From: Darksidea phi
Lineage: Eukaryota; Ascomycota; Dothideomycetes; Pleosporales; Lentitheciaceae
Assembly: GCA_030770425.1 (NCBI GenBank)
Contig: JASJFT010000059.1
Span: forward strand, 163,486 to 227,485
Reading direction: 5' to 3'
Length of the DNA stretch: 64,000 nucleotides
This document shows positions 11,175 to 20,540 of the stretch, piece by piece (the stretch's first letter is position 1; each line of letters opens with the position of its first letter). Under the pieces are notes generated by a model, which was not told the origin of the DNA, did no database searches, and worked only from the letters and a program-made list of their open reading frames with translations. Position numbers and translations under genes: made by a program.

Positions 11175-13742
11175 ATGGAAACAGCTATAGACTTATTATT
11201 TGAATTGGATGCCATCCACAGACGCGTCATAAACGTTATCCGGGAAGCGTCGCAGCCGGTTGAGAACAATAGCACAGGCCTCTTAGAAGAATTTGTCTGT
11301 CGAAGAGAAAGCCTTGTTGATGAGTTGGAGCTCAAGATCCCCGAGCAAAAGCAGCTAGACGATTCTCGTCCCAGTGGAAACGGCATAATCTGCCATATGC
11401 TATTAGACGCTGTCAGAGAACCTTCTGATCATCTCAAAAAGCTGGATGATGTGATTCGACGCTTGGCTGGACTGAAGATCACCTTCCCTCTGCTGCAAGA
11501 GTCGGACCTGGCTCATAGGGTTGTCGGCGTCTTGAAAAGATTGCCTGAAAACCCCAGGCTGTATCATGAAGAGAACGACGAACGAATCATTTCCACAATG
11601 GATTCTGCATTCTTTGTGCATGGAGCCGATGGTCGGGCTTCGAAAAAACTTCAGGTTATGAAATGTCTCCCAACACCGGTGCTTCAACTTGCGGTATTGG
11701 TCACATTGCCTGTTCCTCATCGGCAAAACTGGCATGGACAGGCAACGCGAGACTTCGCCAACACGGTAGCGGATTGTCTTGAAATCACACTGGGCCTCAA
11801 GCCAGAAGCGAGCTTTGATGCAGTGCAACTGTTCGTAGTTCGCTCCTACCTATGGAACTTGTGGCACCGCAGCCTCGCATTACATCGACACTACATTCTG
11901 ACGGTGCACCTAGGCTTTGGCTTCACGTATCCAGTACATCAAGTTTTGAGAACGCGAGGGCTCAAAATCGAGGAGATTGTTCGGCACCAGTGCGGAAAAT
12001 GTAACGAGCTGAGTGGCGTCGACTCCAAAATACCTGAACGTATGAATCGCAAGGCTCTGGATCTTTTACGAGCGAATCCATCTGCAATAGGCATCGACTA
12101 CGACCCATTGTATCATCACTTTGAAAAAGCGTTGATAAATGTATCTTCAATTGATCCTTGTCTTCATGCTCCTTATTGCCATGGACGTTGCCCCTACGTA
12201 ACAAGAGGCGAGAACGACTTTCGATCTCTGTCAGAAGCTGTTGCTGTGGCACTTCTCCCAGCTCATGAAGCAACTCTTCAGTACTGCAAAGCATCCGCCA
12301 GAACAATGTCAATATCGGCGTCTTGGGCTCACCCGGGAGAAGAAAATGCCAACAGCTGTGAAGCTTATCCCGTATGCTGGCACGAGAAGTTCTGTGCCCT
12401 GGCTCAAAAGTCAGGCTGCGACTCCTATTGGATTGACACAATGTGCCTACCAGTCGAAAAGACGGGCCGTAGACGCGCCATGGAGTCGGTCAGTTCGGTC
12501 TTTGAAAAATCAAAGTTGACAGTCATTTGCGATCGCAGTATCATGGCTCTCGACAAAATTGAGGATGACGAGGAATATTCTTCATACAGCGAGAAAATAT
12601 TGGCCACAATGCTAGTTTGCAGTTGGAACCTCGAGGCATGGGCGTTGGTCGCCGCCTTCAAGGGTGGTGAGGCGCTTCATCTTCTCTGCAAAGATGACGT
12701 GCTGTTGTCTGTGCACGACATAATACAAGCTGTGCATCAAAGTGGAAGTGTCGAGCTCGCAAATTTGAGTCTGTTTTCATATCATATCCTGCGACCAAGT
12801 ACCTCCTGGACACTTTCGAGCATGAAGACGGTTTTCTGGAGTGATAGTGCTAGCGGGATATTTGTCAGGCGTGACACTCGAACCCTGGCTGTTGAAGAAG
12901 CGGGGCAACTTCTGGACTATCGTCACACTAGTCGTGAAACGGATCGCATACATATTTGGTGCTTACTCACAGGAGCTCCTATTGTCGATAGCGCTCGTGA
13001 ATTCTGGTGGCACACTAGCAAGATTCACACTGGATATATTTTCTCTGCCATGCCTCGCATACCAGAGACCGAGGACTTTACCTGGGCCCCCATCGGTCCA
13101 GGTCTATGGAATGCTAAGAAAGACTTGCTTTTCTATGTGAGACAGCAGTCAGTGTGGCATTATCAGCAAAGCGAGACGGCTGAAAATATTTCTACATCTG
13201 GGAACCATCTCAAAGGGCTCACCGCGGTTTGGAATTTTTGCAGCCTAGAGCACCTCAATCTGACCAGGGGTATCATACCCGTGATGGGCCACGCTTTGGG
13301 TATTGCGGATGGACTGATGAAGAGCAGAAGTGATGGGGGATTGATCAATACTCTCCAAAGTCTCAAGTCGGGTATTGGCCCAATGCCTACCGATGGACAA
13401 GAATGGCATGTCCAGAACAGATTGGTCCTGCATGTCAACAAAATGTCGGCGACTTGGCATTTGCTTCAGCTTCCCGCAACTACTCGGAAGGAACTGTCTC
13501 ATATATTGAAAGAATATGCTCCAGGAAGAGGTTACCTTGCGCTGATATACCCGCATGAACGCGAATGGCGCCCTGGAGACTGCACTGAAGCATCAGTTGG
13601 ATCAGATGTGCTTACTTTGGCAGTGATAATTTCCGACCGGGGCGATCAGTTCGACAGTAAATGGAGATGGATAGGGGTCGTTGAATGGGATAGAAGTGTT
13701 CTATTACCTTCTTTTCAGAAAAGACGTATAACGCTTGCCTAG
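11175..13742 (+). CDS. HET-domain-like protein, paralogue 2 (diverged core)
   Basis: Single-exon protein of 855 residues, collinear with the proteins at 8347 and 13924. The second HET motif is intact as SYWIDTMCLP (about residue 417-426), and the following segment with VICDRS matches its paralogues. The first motif is altered: SISASWAHPG (about 380-389) replaces AISHVWSHG, and the GQGGRP stretch is lost. The upstream Cys/His segment is partly kept (PYCHGRCPYV). Shared C-terminal elements include DYRHTSR, DRIHIWCLL and FTWAPIGP. The conserved Ser-His-Val change suggests sub-functionalisation or loss of the usual HET activity. The frame is otherwise clean, with no stops, so the gene is probably under selection. 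It is convergent with the gene at 13924, with a 181-base gap. Confidence 0.82.
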   Translation: METAIDLLFELDAIHRRVINVIREASQPVENNSTGLLEEFVCRRESLVDELELKIPEQKQLDDSRPSGNGIICHMLLDAVREPSDHLKKLDDVIRRLAGLKITFPLLQESDLAHRVVGVLKRLPENPRLYHEENDERIISTMDSAFFVHGADGRASKKLQVMKCLPTPVLQLAVLVTLPVPHRQNWHGQATRDFANTVADCLEITLGLKPEASFDAVQLFVVRSYLWNLWHRSLALHRHYILTVHLGFGFTYPVHQVLRTRGLKIEEIVRHQCGKCNELSGVDSKIPERMNRKALDLLRANPSAIGIDYDPLYHHFEKALINVSSIDPCLHAPYCHGRCPYVTRGENDFRSLSEAVAVALLPAHEATLQYCKASARTMSISASWAHPGEENANSCEAYPVCWHEKFCALAQKSGCDSYWIDTMCLPVEKTGRRRAMESVSSVFEKSKLTVICDRSIMALDKIEDDEEYSSYSEKILATMLVCSWNLEAWALVAAFKGGEALHLLCKDDVLLSVHDIIQAVHQSGSVELANLSLFSYHILRPSTSWTLSSMKTVFWSDSASGIFVRRDTRTLAVEEAGQLLDYRHTSRETDRIHIWCLLTGAPIVDSAREFWWHTSKIHTGYIFSAMPRIPETEDFTWAPIGPGLWNAKKDLLFYVRQQSVWHYQQSETAENISTSGNHLKGLTAVWNFCSLEHLNLTRGIIPVMGHALGIADGLMKSRSDGGLINTLQSLKSGIGPMPTDGQEWHVQNRLVLHVNKMSATWHLLQLPATTRKELSHILKEYAPGRGYLALIYPHEREWRPGDCTEASVGSDVLTLAVIISDRGDQFDSKWRWIGVVEWDRSVLLPSFQKRRITLA

Positions 13743-13923
13743 AAAGGAAGAAAAAGAGCTATACCCAAAGAAGGAGTTGATGCTGTGGCTTCATCGAAAA
13801 GCACTTCACTATCTGTACATATACGTAACGTGCCAAGTATCATTAGTCTTGGCCGATACCAGTTAATCTCAAATGATCGCAGTGTTACCTGACCAAGTAT
13901 CGCAGTCGCATCCCGACTTCTGA

Positions 13924-16296
13924 TCATGTCAATAGGATCTTTTCCCATTCCATATGCGGCATCGGTATGCTAGTTGGCCACTCATAAATTCCCGACCAAG
14001 TCCACTCATCCTCGTGCGTGTTGCTGTACTTGGCCGCTTTCGATTTTGAGAAAGCTACCACGACCAACGCGTAGTCTTTTCCGCCATCCTCCGGGGCAAA
14101 GTGACGTCCGCCTGATTGCGATTTAGCCACTAGAAGACACACACGAGCATGCAAGCCCCTGAGTCTTTGAACTTCCAGCCAGCATTTTTTCAGCCTTGAT
14201 CCCTGCTGCCCATGCGCAAGGATATTGTCGGGATCATCAATGGTTGTCCCAGAAAACCTTTCCGCATCTCCGTCTCCAACCTGGTGACACAGCCAAATTG
14301 CTTCCAGGCCTTCTTTGACGACCTTTCCCACTTCGCTCCCACTTCCATCGGATGGATAGAATTCTGGTAGCAAACTATCTTTGAATCGTACATTAGGGGT
14401 ACGCGGAGCCCAGCTGAAACCTTTGACGCCTTGCAAGCGAGGTGCGGTGGACATCAAGTAACCGGTGTTGATGAAGAAGCCGATCTTCGACTTCCAGAAT
14501 ACCTCCGGATTGTTCGAAACATGACTTGCCCTTATTGCACACATGAGACTCCAGATTACGACATCGTCTCCAGGCCTTGTGGCATATCGATGGCTTAGCA
14601 TCGCGCTGGCGTCCATGACTTTCAGTCTAACTTTCGACTTCTCGCGAAGGTGTTGCATGGCCAGGGCAAGTACTGCAATGTCGAGAGAACCTTTTTGGTG
14701 TATCATTTGAATCATGTGTCTCACTGACACAAGCCTATTATCTGCACATACGATGTGTATGTTTTGGCTTCCTCTAACTGCTTCCAAAAGAGTCCAAGCT
14801 CGGACATTCCAGTCGCATACCAACAGCGTTACCAAGAGTCTTTCTGCTTGAGCTATATCACCGTCTCCAGAGGGGGCGGCCATCGACGACAGATCACGGT
14901 CGCAGACTAAGGTTATCTTGCTTTGAGAGAAGGTGTCATTGATGTGATTGATAGCTTCTCTTCGAAGATTGTGGTCGTTGGGTATGCAGACCGTGTCAAT
15001 CCAGTAAGATGTGCAGTTGTTCTCTCTGGCTATTTTCGTGTATCGTGCATGTAGGCATTCGTTGATGCCTGTATCGGGCCTTCCACCTTGTCCATGGCTC
15101 CAAACGTGCGATATTGCAATAGTGTTGCTACCCGCAGTGCAATATTTTACAGCCGAGGATCGACGAGAAATGTCGACAGCGCGGCCACCTTGGACCTTCA
15201 TATACGACTTCGGATCCCAAAGTAAACGCTTGCAACCTCGACAGCCAACTTCATGCAAAGATTGGTCTCCCCTAACTAACTCTTTACAATTGAACCGACC
15301 ACAGCTCTCCGGTGAATTCCCATTACAACTTTCGTTGGCGATCGTGCATCGTGGCTGAGCATTGGGGAACGCTTCAAGGAAACGGCGGTGGAAGAGCCTG
15401 AAATCGAAGGCAAGGGAGCCTCGCGAAGCTCCGAGAAGCTGAAAGGCCCACGTGCACATATAAGGAGATCTCTGAGCAGGCAGCCCGCGCCACGCATCTC
15501 TGATTGCTGGGCGGCCCAGGAGAGTTGGAAATGACAGGGCGAGCTTTTCGCCCAGTTGGATTGAGTCGATCCATGGCGCAATGGCCAGCAAGGCACTCAG
15601 GTAAAGAGTGACTGACCTTTGCCACATGGTCCATAGATATTGGATCGTTATCAGTTTCGAAAAAAGATGATTGTGTGAGCTCTTTGTTCTGCTGCCAAGT
15701 ACTATATCCATCAATTTGGCTATGATGTCCAGGAAACACTTGATGGCAGAGCATAGAGACAGTGTAGGAGACTCTGCAATGGCCAAAGCGATTCGCATGG
15801 TGCAGCCATCGATCAATGAGACGACTTTTAAATGTGATTTTGAAATTTCTCCTCGCTGGTCATGGTTCACTGCAAGGTATTCTCTTGTGAGCGCTCGAGT
15901 AATGAACACATGGTCGCTGCCTATGATTTGATCGAAAGGTAGGTCCAGTGGGTACCGTGGAAGTCTTCCCAACAAGTCAAAGGCTTTTTCGACCGTCTGA
16001 GGAAGACATTTATCAAATGTGCAGAGAATGTTCGCCGCCATCGCGTGGTTCAGCAACTGGATGTGATTTTGCACGCTGTCTGCGCAATCAGACAGCTTGT
16101 TCGCTAACCTCTGCAAAGTCTCATTTTCCATCGTCGCCTGGTACTCAGGGTTGAGTTCGATATAAACCGGCTCGAAGACGAACGGGGGATGGGCGGGATC
16201 GCCGTAATCAGGCTTCGGATGGGAGAATCGCAGCCATATACGTCTGATGTCATCGTACGGGAGCGACACTGAGTCCCAGCGAGGCTTATTATCCAT
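13924..16296 (-). CDS. HET-domain-like protein, paralogue 3 of a triad
   Basis: Single-exon protein of 790 residues. It shares with paralogue 1 the core TIAISHVWSHGQGGRP, SYWIDTVCIP and TLVCDRDL, and the pre-core Cys/His segment ending VGCRGCKRLLW, followed by GGRAVDIS. The C-terminal half keeps NVRAWTLLEAVRG, AMLSHRYATR and FSWAPRTP, as in its paralogues. It ends near a motif like that of the others (WSGIYEWPTSIPMP against WLEVVEWDKNIELP). The full-length conservation outside the HET core suggests a distinct architecture with its own N- and C-terminal domains. I know no name for it. The nearest gene upstream is the membrane protein at 17147, divergent from it. Confidence 0.85.
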   Translation of the reverse strand: MDNKPRWDSVSLPYDDIRRIWLRFSHPKPDYGDPAHPPFVFEPVYIELNPEYQATMENETLQRLANKLSDCADSVQNHIQLLNHAMAANILCTFDKCLPQTVEKAFDLLGRLPRYPLDLPFDQIIGSDHVFITRALTREYLAVNHDQRGEISKSHLKVVSLIDGCTMRIALAIAESPTLSLCSAIKCFLDIIAKLMDIVLGSRTKSSHNHLFSKLITIQYLWTMWQRSVTLYLSALLAIAPWIDSIQLGEKLALSFPTLLGRPAIRDAWRGLPAQRSPYMCTWAFQLLGASRGSLAFDFRLFHRRFLEAFPNAQPRCTIANESCNGNSPESCGRFNCKELVRGDQSLHEVGCRGCKRLLWDPKSYMKVQGGRAVDISRRSSAVKYCTAGSNTIAISHVWSHGQGGRPDTGINECLHARYTKIARENNCTSYWIDTVCIPNDHNLRREAINHINDTFSQSKITLVCDRDLSSMAAPSGDGDIAQAERLLVTLLVCDWNVRAWTLLEAVRGSQNIHIVCADNRLVSVRHMIQMIHQKGSLDIAVLALAMQHLREKSKVRLKVMDASAMLSHRYATRPGDDVVIWSLMCAIRASHVSNNPEVFWKSKIGFFINTGYLMSTAPRLQGVKGFSWAPRTPNVRFKDSLLPEFYPSDGSGSEVGKVVKEGLEAIWLCHQVGDGDAERFSGTTIDDPDNILAHGQQGSRLKKCWLEVQRLRGLHARVCLLVAKSQSGGRHFAPEDGGKDYALVVVAFSKSKAAKYSNTHEDEWTWSGIYEWPTSIPMPHMEWEKILLT

Positions 16297-17146
16297 TTAT
16301 GCAGGCAACTAGACGTTGAAACTACCTGAGATGGTTTCTGTCAAGTGCTGAACCTCTAGAAACTTCGGCGGGCCACTTAGCTGCCTAGCGCGCGCCGTGC
16401 CTTGGCAGTCAGTGCGCAACATTGGCCAGCACGCAATGCGGCGACCCAAGGGTTGCAATGTCTGACTTTACCATGCCATAACATTAACTCCCATAAGCTT
16501 GCTATACAATTAGCTATCCCACCGCAGTTGTTCATTTATCCATATATCGCAAACAGGTAGGGCATACGGCGAACTTGAGGTTCGCGTCTGCTGTATTGCC
16601 TATTGCCCCATCTTACGCGACAGCGGCAGTTTCCAACACCGGCTCGGGCAGTCCGACGGAAGCTGAGCTGACGCTGATGGTTTCGGTGCCTTGTTCCCTG
16701 ATGATTACAGACCGTACTCGGGGCTCTTAGAGCTCTGCTGTTGTACAGAAACATGTAACCCTCGGAGAGATTCAGATGGGGCCGCGCCCAGGCAGATCCG
16801 CACAGGCTGTTTCATCCTTGGAGAACTCACTCTCCGTTCTCAATCTTGAAGTACCTACTTGACGTCAAACGGTCGTTTTGATATTTCATACGAGATATTG
16901 AGGGCGCTTAATGCGGCGCGGATCGGGCGACTCAGCTTGATTTCGTAGACGCTAAGGTATGGTGAGGTGGCTTGGGGCACGCTAGGAGCGCGGCTACTGC
17001 CTATCAGATCAAGCATAAAAAATCCTCATACACGGGCACAGCCTCATCCTTCACCGCTGAGTGTGCATGCAATAGATAAAGCGGAAGGGTAATACACAAT
17101 AAAAGGTAGACCTCCCCGTTTATTTCCACACCAATTCTACGCCGGT
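16297..17146. other. Divergent spacer, HET paralogue 3 / membrane protein A
   Basis: 850 bases without a supported gene. It must carry promoters for both flanking genes. A TGACGTCA-like site lies at about 16859-16866. The one 72-codon open frame here (minus strand) has no recognisable features. Confidence 0.45.
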
Positions 17147-18523
17147 ATGGGTCTTTTTGAGTCTGGAATACCAAGCAAGGGATCACTCGGCATCGATTCT
17201 TTCTTCAATTTGCCAAAACTACCAACAATAGTCACTGAATGGGCAGCCATCATCCCCCTAACCCTGCACCTTGCCAGTTATCGTACCGACTACTACACCA
17301 CGGGACATATTGCGTTCTTGGGCCGTATTTCTGTCAGCTTGTTCCCCAAATTGGGTGTGCTATCTAGCCTGTCAAGACTTTGCAAAAATGGACCAGAGTA
17401 TCTGGATCAGGTAAGCTCGGCGCTATAGCTTTCCTGCTACATCATAGACAATGTTACTGACGAGTCCTAGGCCAGTGTTCGTGGATCATCCAGCCGCACT
17501 GTCCGCGATGTGCGTTGGGGAAGCGTGTTTCCTTGTGCCAACGGAGCTTTAAGCGCAACGATCGCTGATTACGCCATCAGCAGAGCAACCGGCCCGATCA
17601 TAGAGATGCCCTCTAGTTTCGAGCGCGACCGCATGGATACCCAGTGCAAGACGAACGATAGCCCCTACCGAAGATTTCAGACACTACATGTGTTGGATTT
17701 CAGCCGCACCAGCACTCAAGAGAGCACGTTGCTCAGTAAACTGGAGAGAACGCTTTCCGCAAGCGTGGTCGAGTGGAGCACGTTGTTTATACTGACGGGT
17801 GCATCCGTTATTCTCGGACTCTGCGGCTTATATGGAACGGCAGTTATTCTGCTCTGCGGGGCAATAGCGCAGGTTGCAGCATCATCCGTGCGCGTAGAAA
17901 GACCTCCTGGCTACCTGCAAAACAATGAAGCCCATTCGGCGTGCATGCTTGTCGCCACGCATAGAAACTCAAACACCTGGTATCTCTATGTGGGCGACCG
18001 TGGAGTAGTCGATACCTTACTCAACAAGACAATGGTAGTGATCTCTCCAACAGGAAGAACGGCTTACATTTCCAATGTCTTTGCTTTTATACACATCGTC
18101 CATTTAGTGGCGATCACCTACGTAGCCGCTCAAAAAGGTTGGGATGGCGTCGCTCTTGTCATTCTCATGTTGTTCAATTGGGTACTTCGTTTCCGCTTCT
18201 CGAGCAAATATTTATGCGAAGAATGGCTCGAATCGGAGGGAGTTGCTGTTAAAGCGATGAGTTTCCGATTTACGGGCCGAACGGTTATGTTGGGTGCCAT
18301 ACAGGCATTCAGTAGTAGTGACCGAACTGCGTGGATGGACGAGATAGTTGCTCCGCATCCACGGCGAGACGCTTGGCTGAACATCGTCCAACTTGGACAG
18401 AAAGAGGGGTTAGCCGAATATGAGTCTAGCTTTGACCGGTCCGACTTGGAAGCGATCGAACGGACGTCGCGACTTGCCTTGCTAGGCGCACAGATCCTCA
18501 AAACTCATTTGGAGACCATCTAG
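17147..18523 (+). CDS. Membrane protein A of unknown family (tandem pair)
   Basis: Two exons, 17147-17410 and 17471-18523 (60-base intron), encode 438 residues. I do not recognise the family. The N-terminal part holds TEWAAIIPLTLHLASY and SLFPKLGVLSS. WGSVFPCANG opens the second exon. Two adjacent hydrophobic hairpins follow (about WSTLFILTGASVILG to AIAQVAAS, and FIHIVHLVAITYV to ILMLFNW), so four membrane segments are likely. The region between them carries VERPPGYLQ and GDRGVVDTLLNK. The C-terminus has FTGRTVMLGAIQ and MDEIVAPHPRRDAW. All of these blocks recur in the protein at 19005, so they define a duplicated family. Location beside three HET-like genes raises the idea of a functional partnership, which is unproven. 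Confidence 0.8.
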
Positions 18524-19004
18524 TAGCATAAGGTGGATTGAGAGCAATTGGCAGTTTCGGAACTTTTCTCGACAATATCAACTCAATGAGAGGAGAAAAT
18601 AACACATTATTGACTCGCATATCTTCAAATAACGATTGTAGAAATATGCATCCTCTCACCGGTCACAACAGTGCGCTTTGCTGCATAAAAATGTGTGACA
18701 AGGCTGTCGAATCATCGAGCCCATGCCAACCTCGCCTGCATGGAGGACCTCGACACGATAACGGAAAAGAGTGGGACCCGCATGGAACAACACATACTCC
18801 CCAATCAAAGGAGTTCTATTAGTGTGCTAAAATCATCCATATTCTTATTGTTTCGAAGGTGTTACGATCAGCCTTCTTTAGTTGCCAGCCTTGTCCGTCC
18901 TTTATATCGACTCCATGGCACCCCCGCTTTGACATTTACGCCCGGCATCTCAATCAGCACTCGATACACTACTTTGCAAGGATTCATCAAAATATTACGA
19001 TATC
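18524..19004. other. Spacer between the tandem membrane-protein genes
   Basis: 480 bases without a supported gene. It is the 3' end of copy A and the promoter of copy B. One plus-strand open frame overlaps the start of copy B but has no motif. Confidence 0.45.
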
Positions 19005-20540
19005 ATGTATCGTTCGACCAACACCACCATTGGGGTGATGTTCCAGCCTTGGAACACAGCTACCATTTGGCCAGTCCCGCCGCTCCCTCACGTTGTGAGC
19101 GAGTGGGCAGCGGTGATTCCTCTTGTATGTCACCTGGCCAGTTACAAGCGGGACTATGAATTAGTCGGCCAGCTTGCATTGTGCGGCCGTTTATCGGTCG
19201 ATATCTTCCCAAAACTTGGAGTACTCTCCGGCTTCTCTAAGCTCTTGAAGCGAGGTGCCGAATTCATTGATCAAGCGGGCACGCAACCTTCACCAAGATG
19301 GACGGTATGGGATGTCTGCTGGGGAAGTACCTTTCTCTGTGCCAATGGTGGGGCGAGTTCCATGCTCATAAGGCACATAAATCGACTAGGATGTGTCGGG
19401 GAAGACATGCCCGATACACTACCATCCCCAATGCGGGACCCTGAACGAAACCCGTCGCGAGCGCAAACCGTATCTCCTAATGCAAAAGAAGCATTCAACC
19501 GTTCCGCTTCAGCGACATCCTCGTCGAGTGGCAATACATTAGTCAACCAGCAACTGCGAAAGCCACAAATCGAGGCGAAAACACACTCTAGCCCCTCGAC
19601 CGCTCAAGACGAAAAGCCCATCAAGAAGAAACAGACAACAATACCTAACGGCCACCGCCGGATGCAGAAGTTACATGTCATGCAATTATCCAAGCTGACC
19701 CAACAACGTTCTTTTGTGTCTACGTTGGACGCATTTATGGACTCGAACATTTGGCACGTCATCCTTTCCTTATTCTTCCTAGGGGTCGCGGCGACGCTGG
19801 TTGCATTTGGATTATACGGGACAGCCGTCATTCTCGTTAGCGGCACAATCGCAAAACTAAGCTGCAGAGCCGTCAAGGTTGAGCGCCCGCCAGGCTATCT
19901 GCAAAGCAACGAGACGGAAAAGCAAAGCTTCATGCTCATGGGCCTGCACGAGAATACATGCACCTGGTACCTTTTCACAGGCGACCGCGGTATAGTCGAT
20001 AGCCTCCTCAACAAAAGTATGGTGGCTATCACGTGCTCCTCACTGAGCAAATGGCTCGCACGGCTGCTGCAGTGCACACACAGTATCCAACTCATCGCGA
20101 CAACATACGTGGCAGGTGCAAAGGGCTGGGACGGCGTCGCACTCGTGATTCTGATGGTCTTGAATTCCGTCGGACGCTGGACATCCGACGAGTACTTTAT
20201 GGTGAAGAGGTGGATGGAAGTTGAGGGTGTGGCCGTCAAGTCCAAAAGCTTCAACTTCACCGGTAGGACCATGCTGTTGGGTGCCATTCAGGAAATTAGT
20301 CGGAGTCAATGTGTTTCTTGGATGGACAATATCGTCGCGCCGCATCCACGGCGGGAGGCTTGGCTGGCGCGTTTGAAATTGCTTGGAAGCAAAGATGAAC
20401 TAGTCGATGAGGATGTATTGCATAATACGAGTGGACGTTGGACAGAGCATGACTGGAGGTGTATTTTGTTAAGCTCTGAACTCGCATATATGGCCGCGGA
20501 GGTCTTGAGGAAGGAGTTTCCTAGCATGGAATCCGCGTAG
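19005..20540 (+). CDS. Membrane protein B of unknown family (tandem pair)
   Basis: Single-exon paralogue (511 residues) of the protein at 17147. Shared blocks in the same order are EWAAVIPLVCHLASY, DIFPKLGVLSG, the Trp-Gly-Ser/CANG block, VERPPGYLQ, GDRGIVDSLLNK, FTGRTMLLGAIQ and MDNIVAPHPRREAW. The hydrophobic hairpins are also shared. The extra length is mainly a polar Ser/Thr/Lys-rich linker (about residues 145-210, with a KKK run) between the CANG block and the first membrane pair. The intron of copy A is absent here at the exact homologous codon, so one copy gained or lost it cleanly. The linker may be cytosolic and could be a regulatory or interaction region. No function can be assigned from sequence. 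Confidence 0.8.
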   Translation: MYRSTNTTIGVMFQPWNTATIWPVPPLPHVVSEWAAVIPLVCHLASYKRDYELVGQLALCGRLSVDIFPKLGVLSGFSKLLKRGAEFIDQAGTQPSPRWTVWDVCWGSTFLCANGGASSMLIRHINRLGCVGEDMPDTLPSPMRDPERNPSRAQTVSPNAKEAFNRSASATSSSSGNTLVNQQLRKPQIEAKTHSSPSTAQDEKPIKKKQTTIPNGHRRMQKLHVMQLSKLTQQRSFVSTLDAFMDSNIWHVILSLFFLGVAATLVAFGLYGTAVILVSGTIAKLSCRAVKVERPPGYLQSNETEKQSFMLMGLHENTCTWYLFTGDRGIVDSLLNKSMVAITCSSLSKWLARLLQCTHSIQLIATTYVAGAKGWDGVALVILMVLNSVGRWTSDEYFMVKRWMEVEGVAVKSKSFNFTGRTMLLGAIQEISRSQCVSWMDNIVAPHPRREAWLARLKLLGSKDELVDEDVLHNTSGRWTEHDWRCILLSSELAYMAAEVLRKEFPSMESA

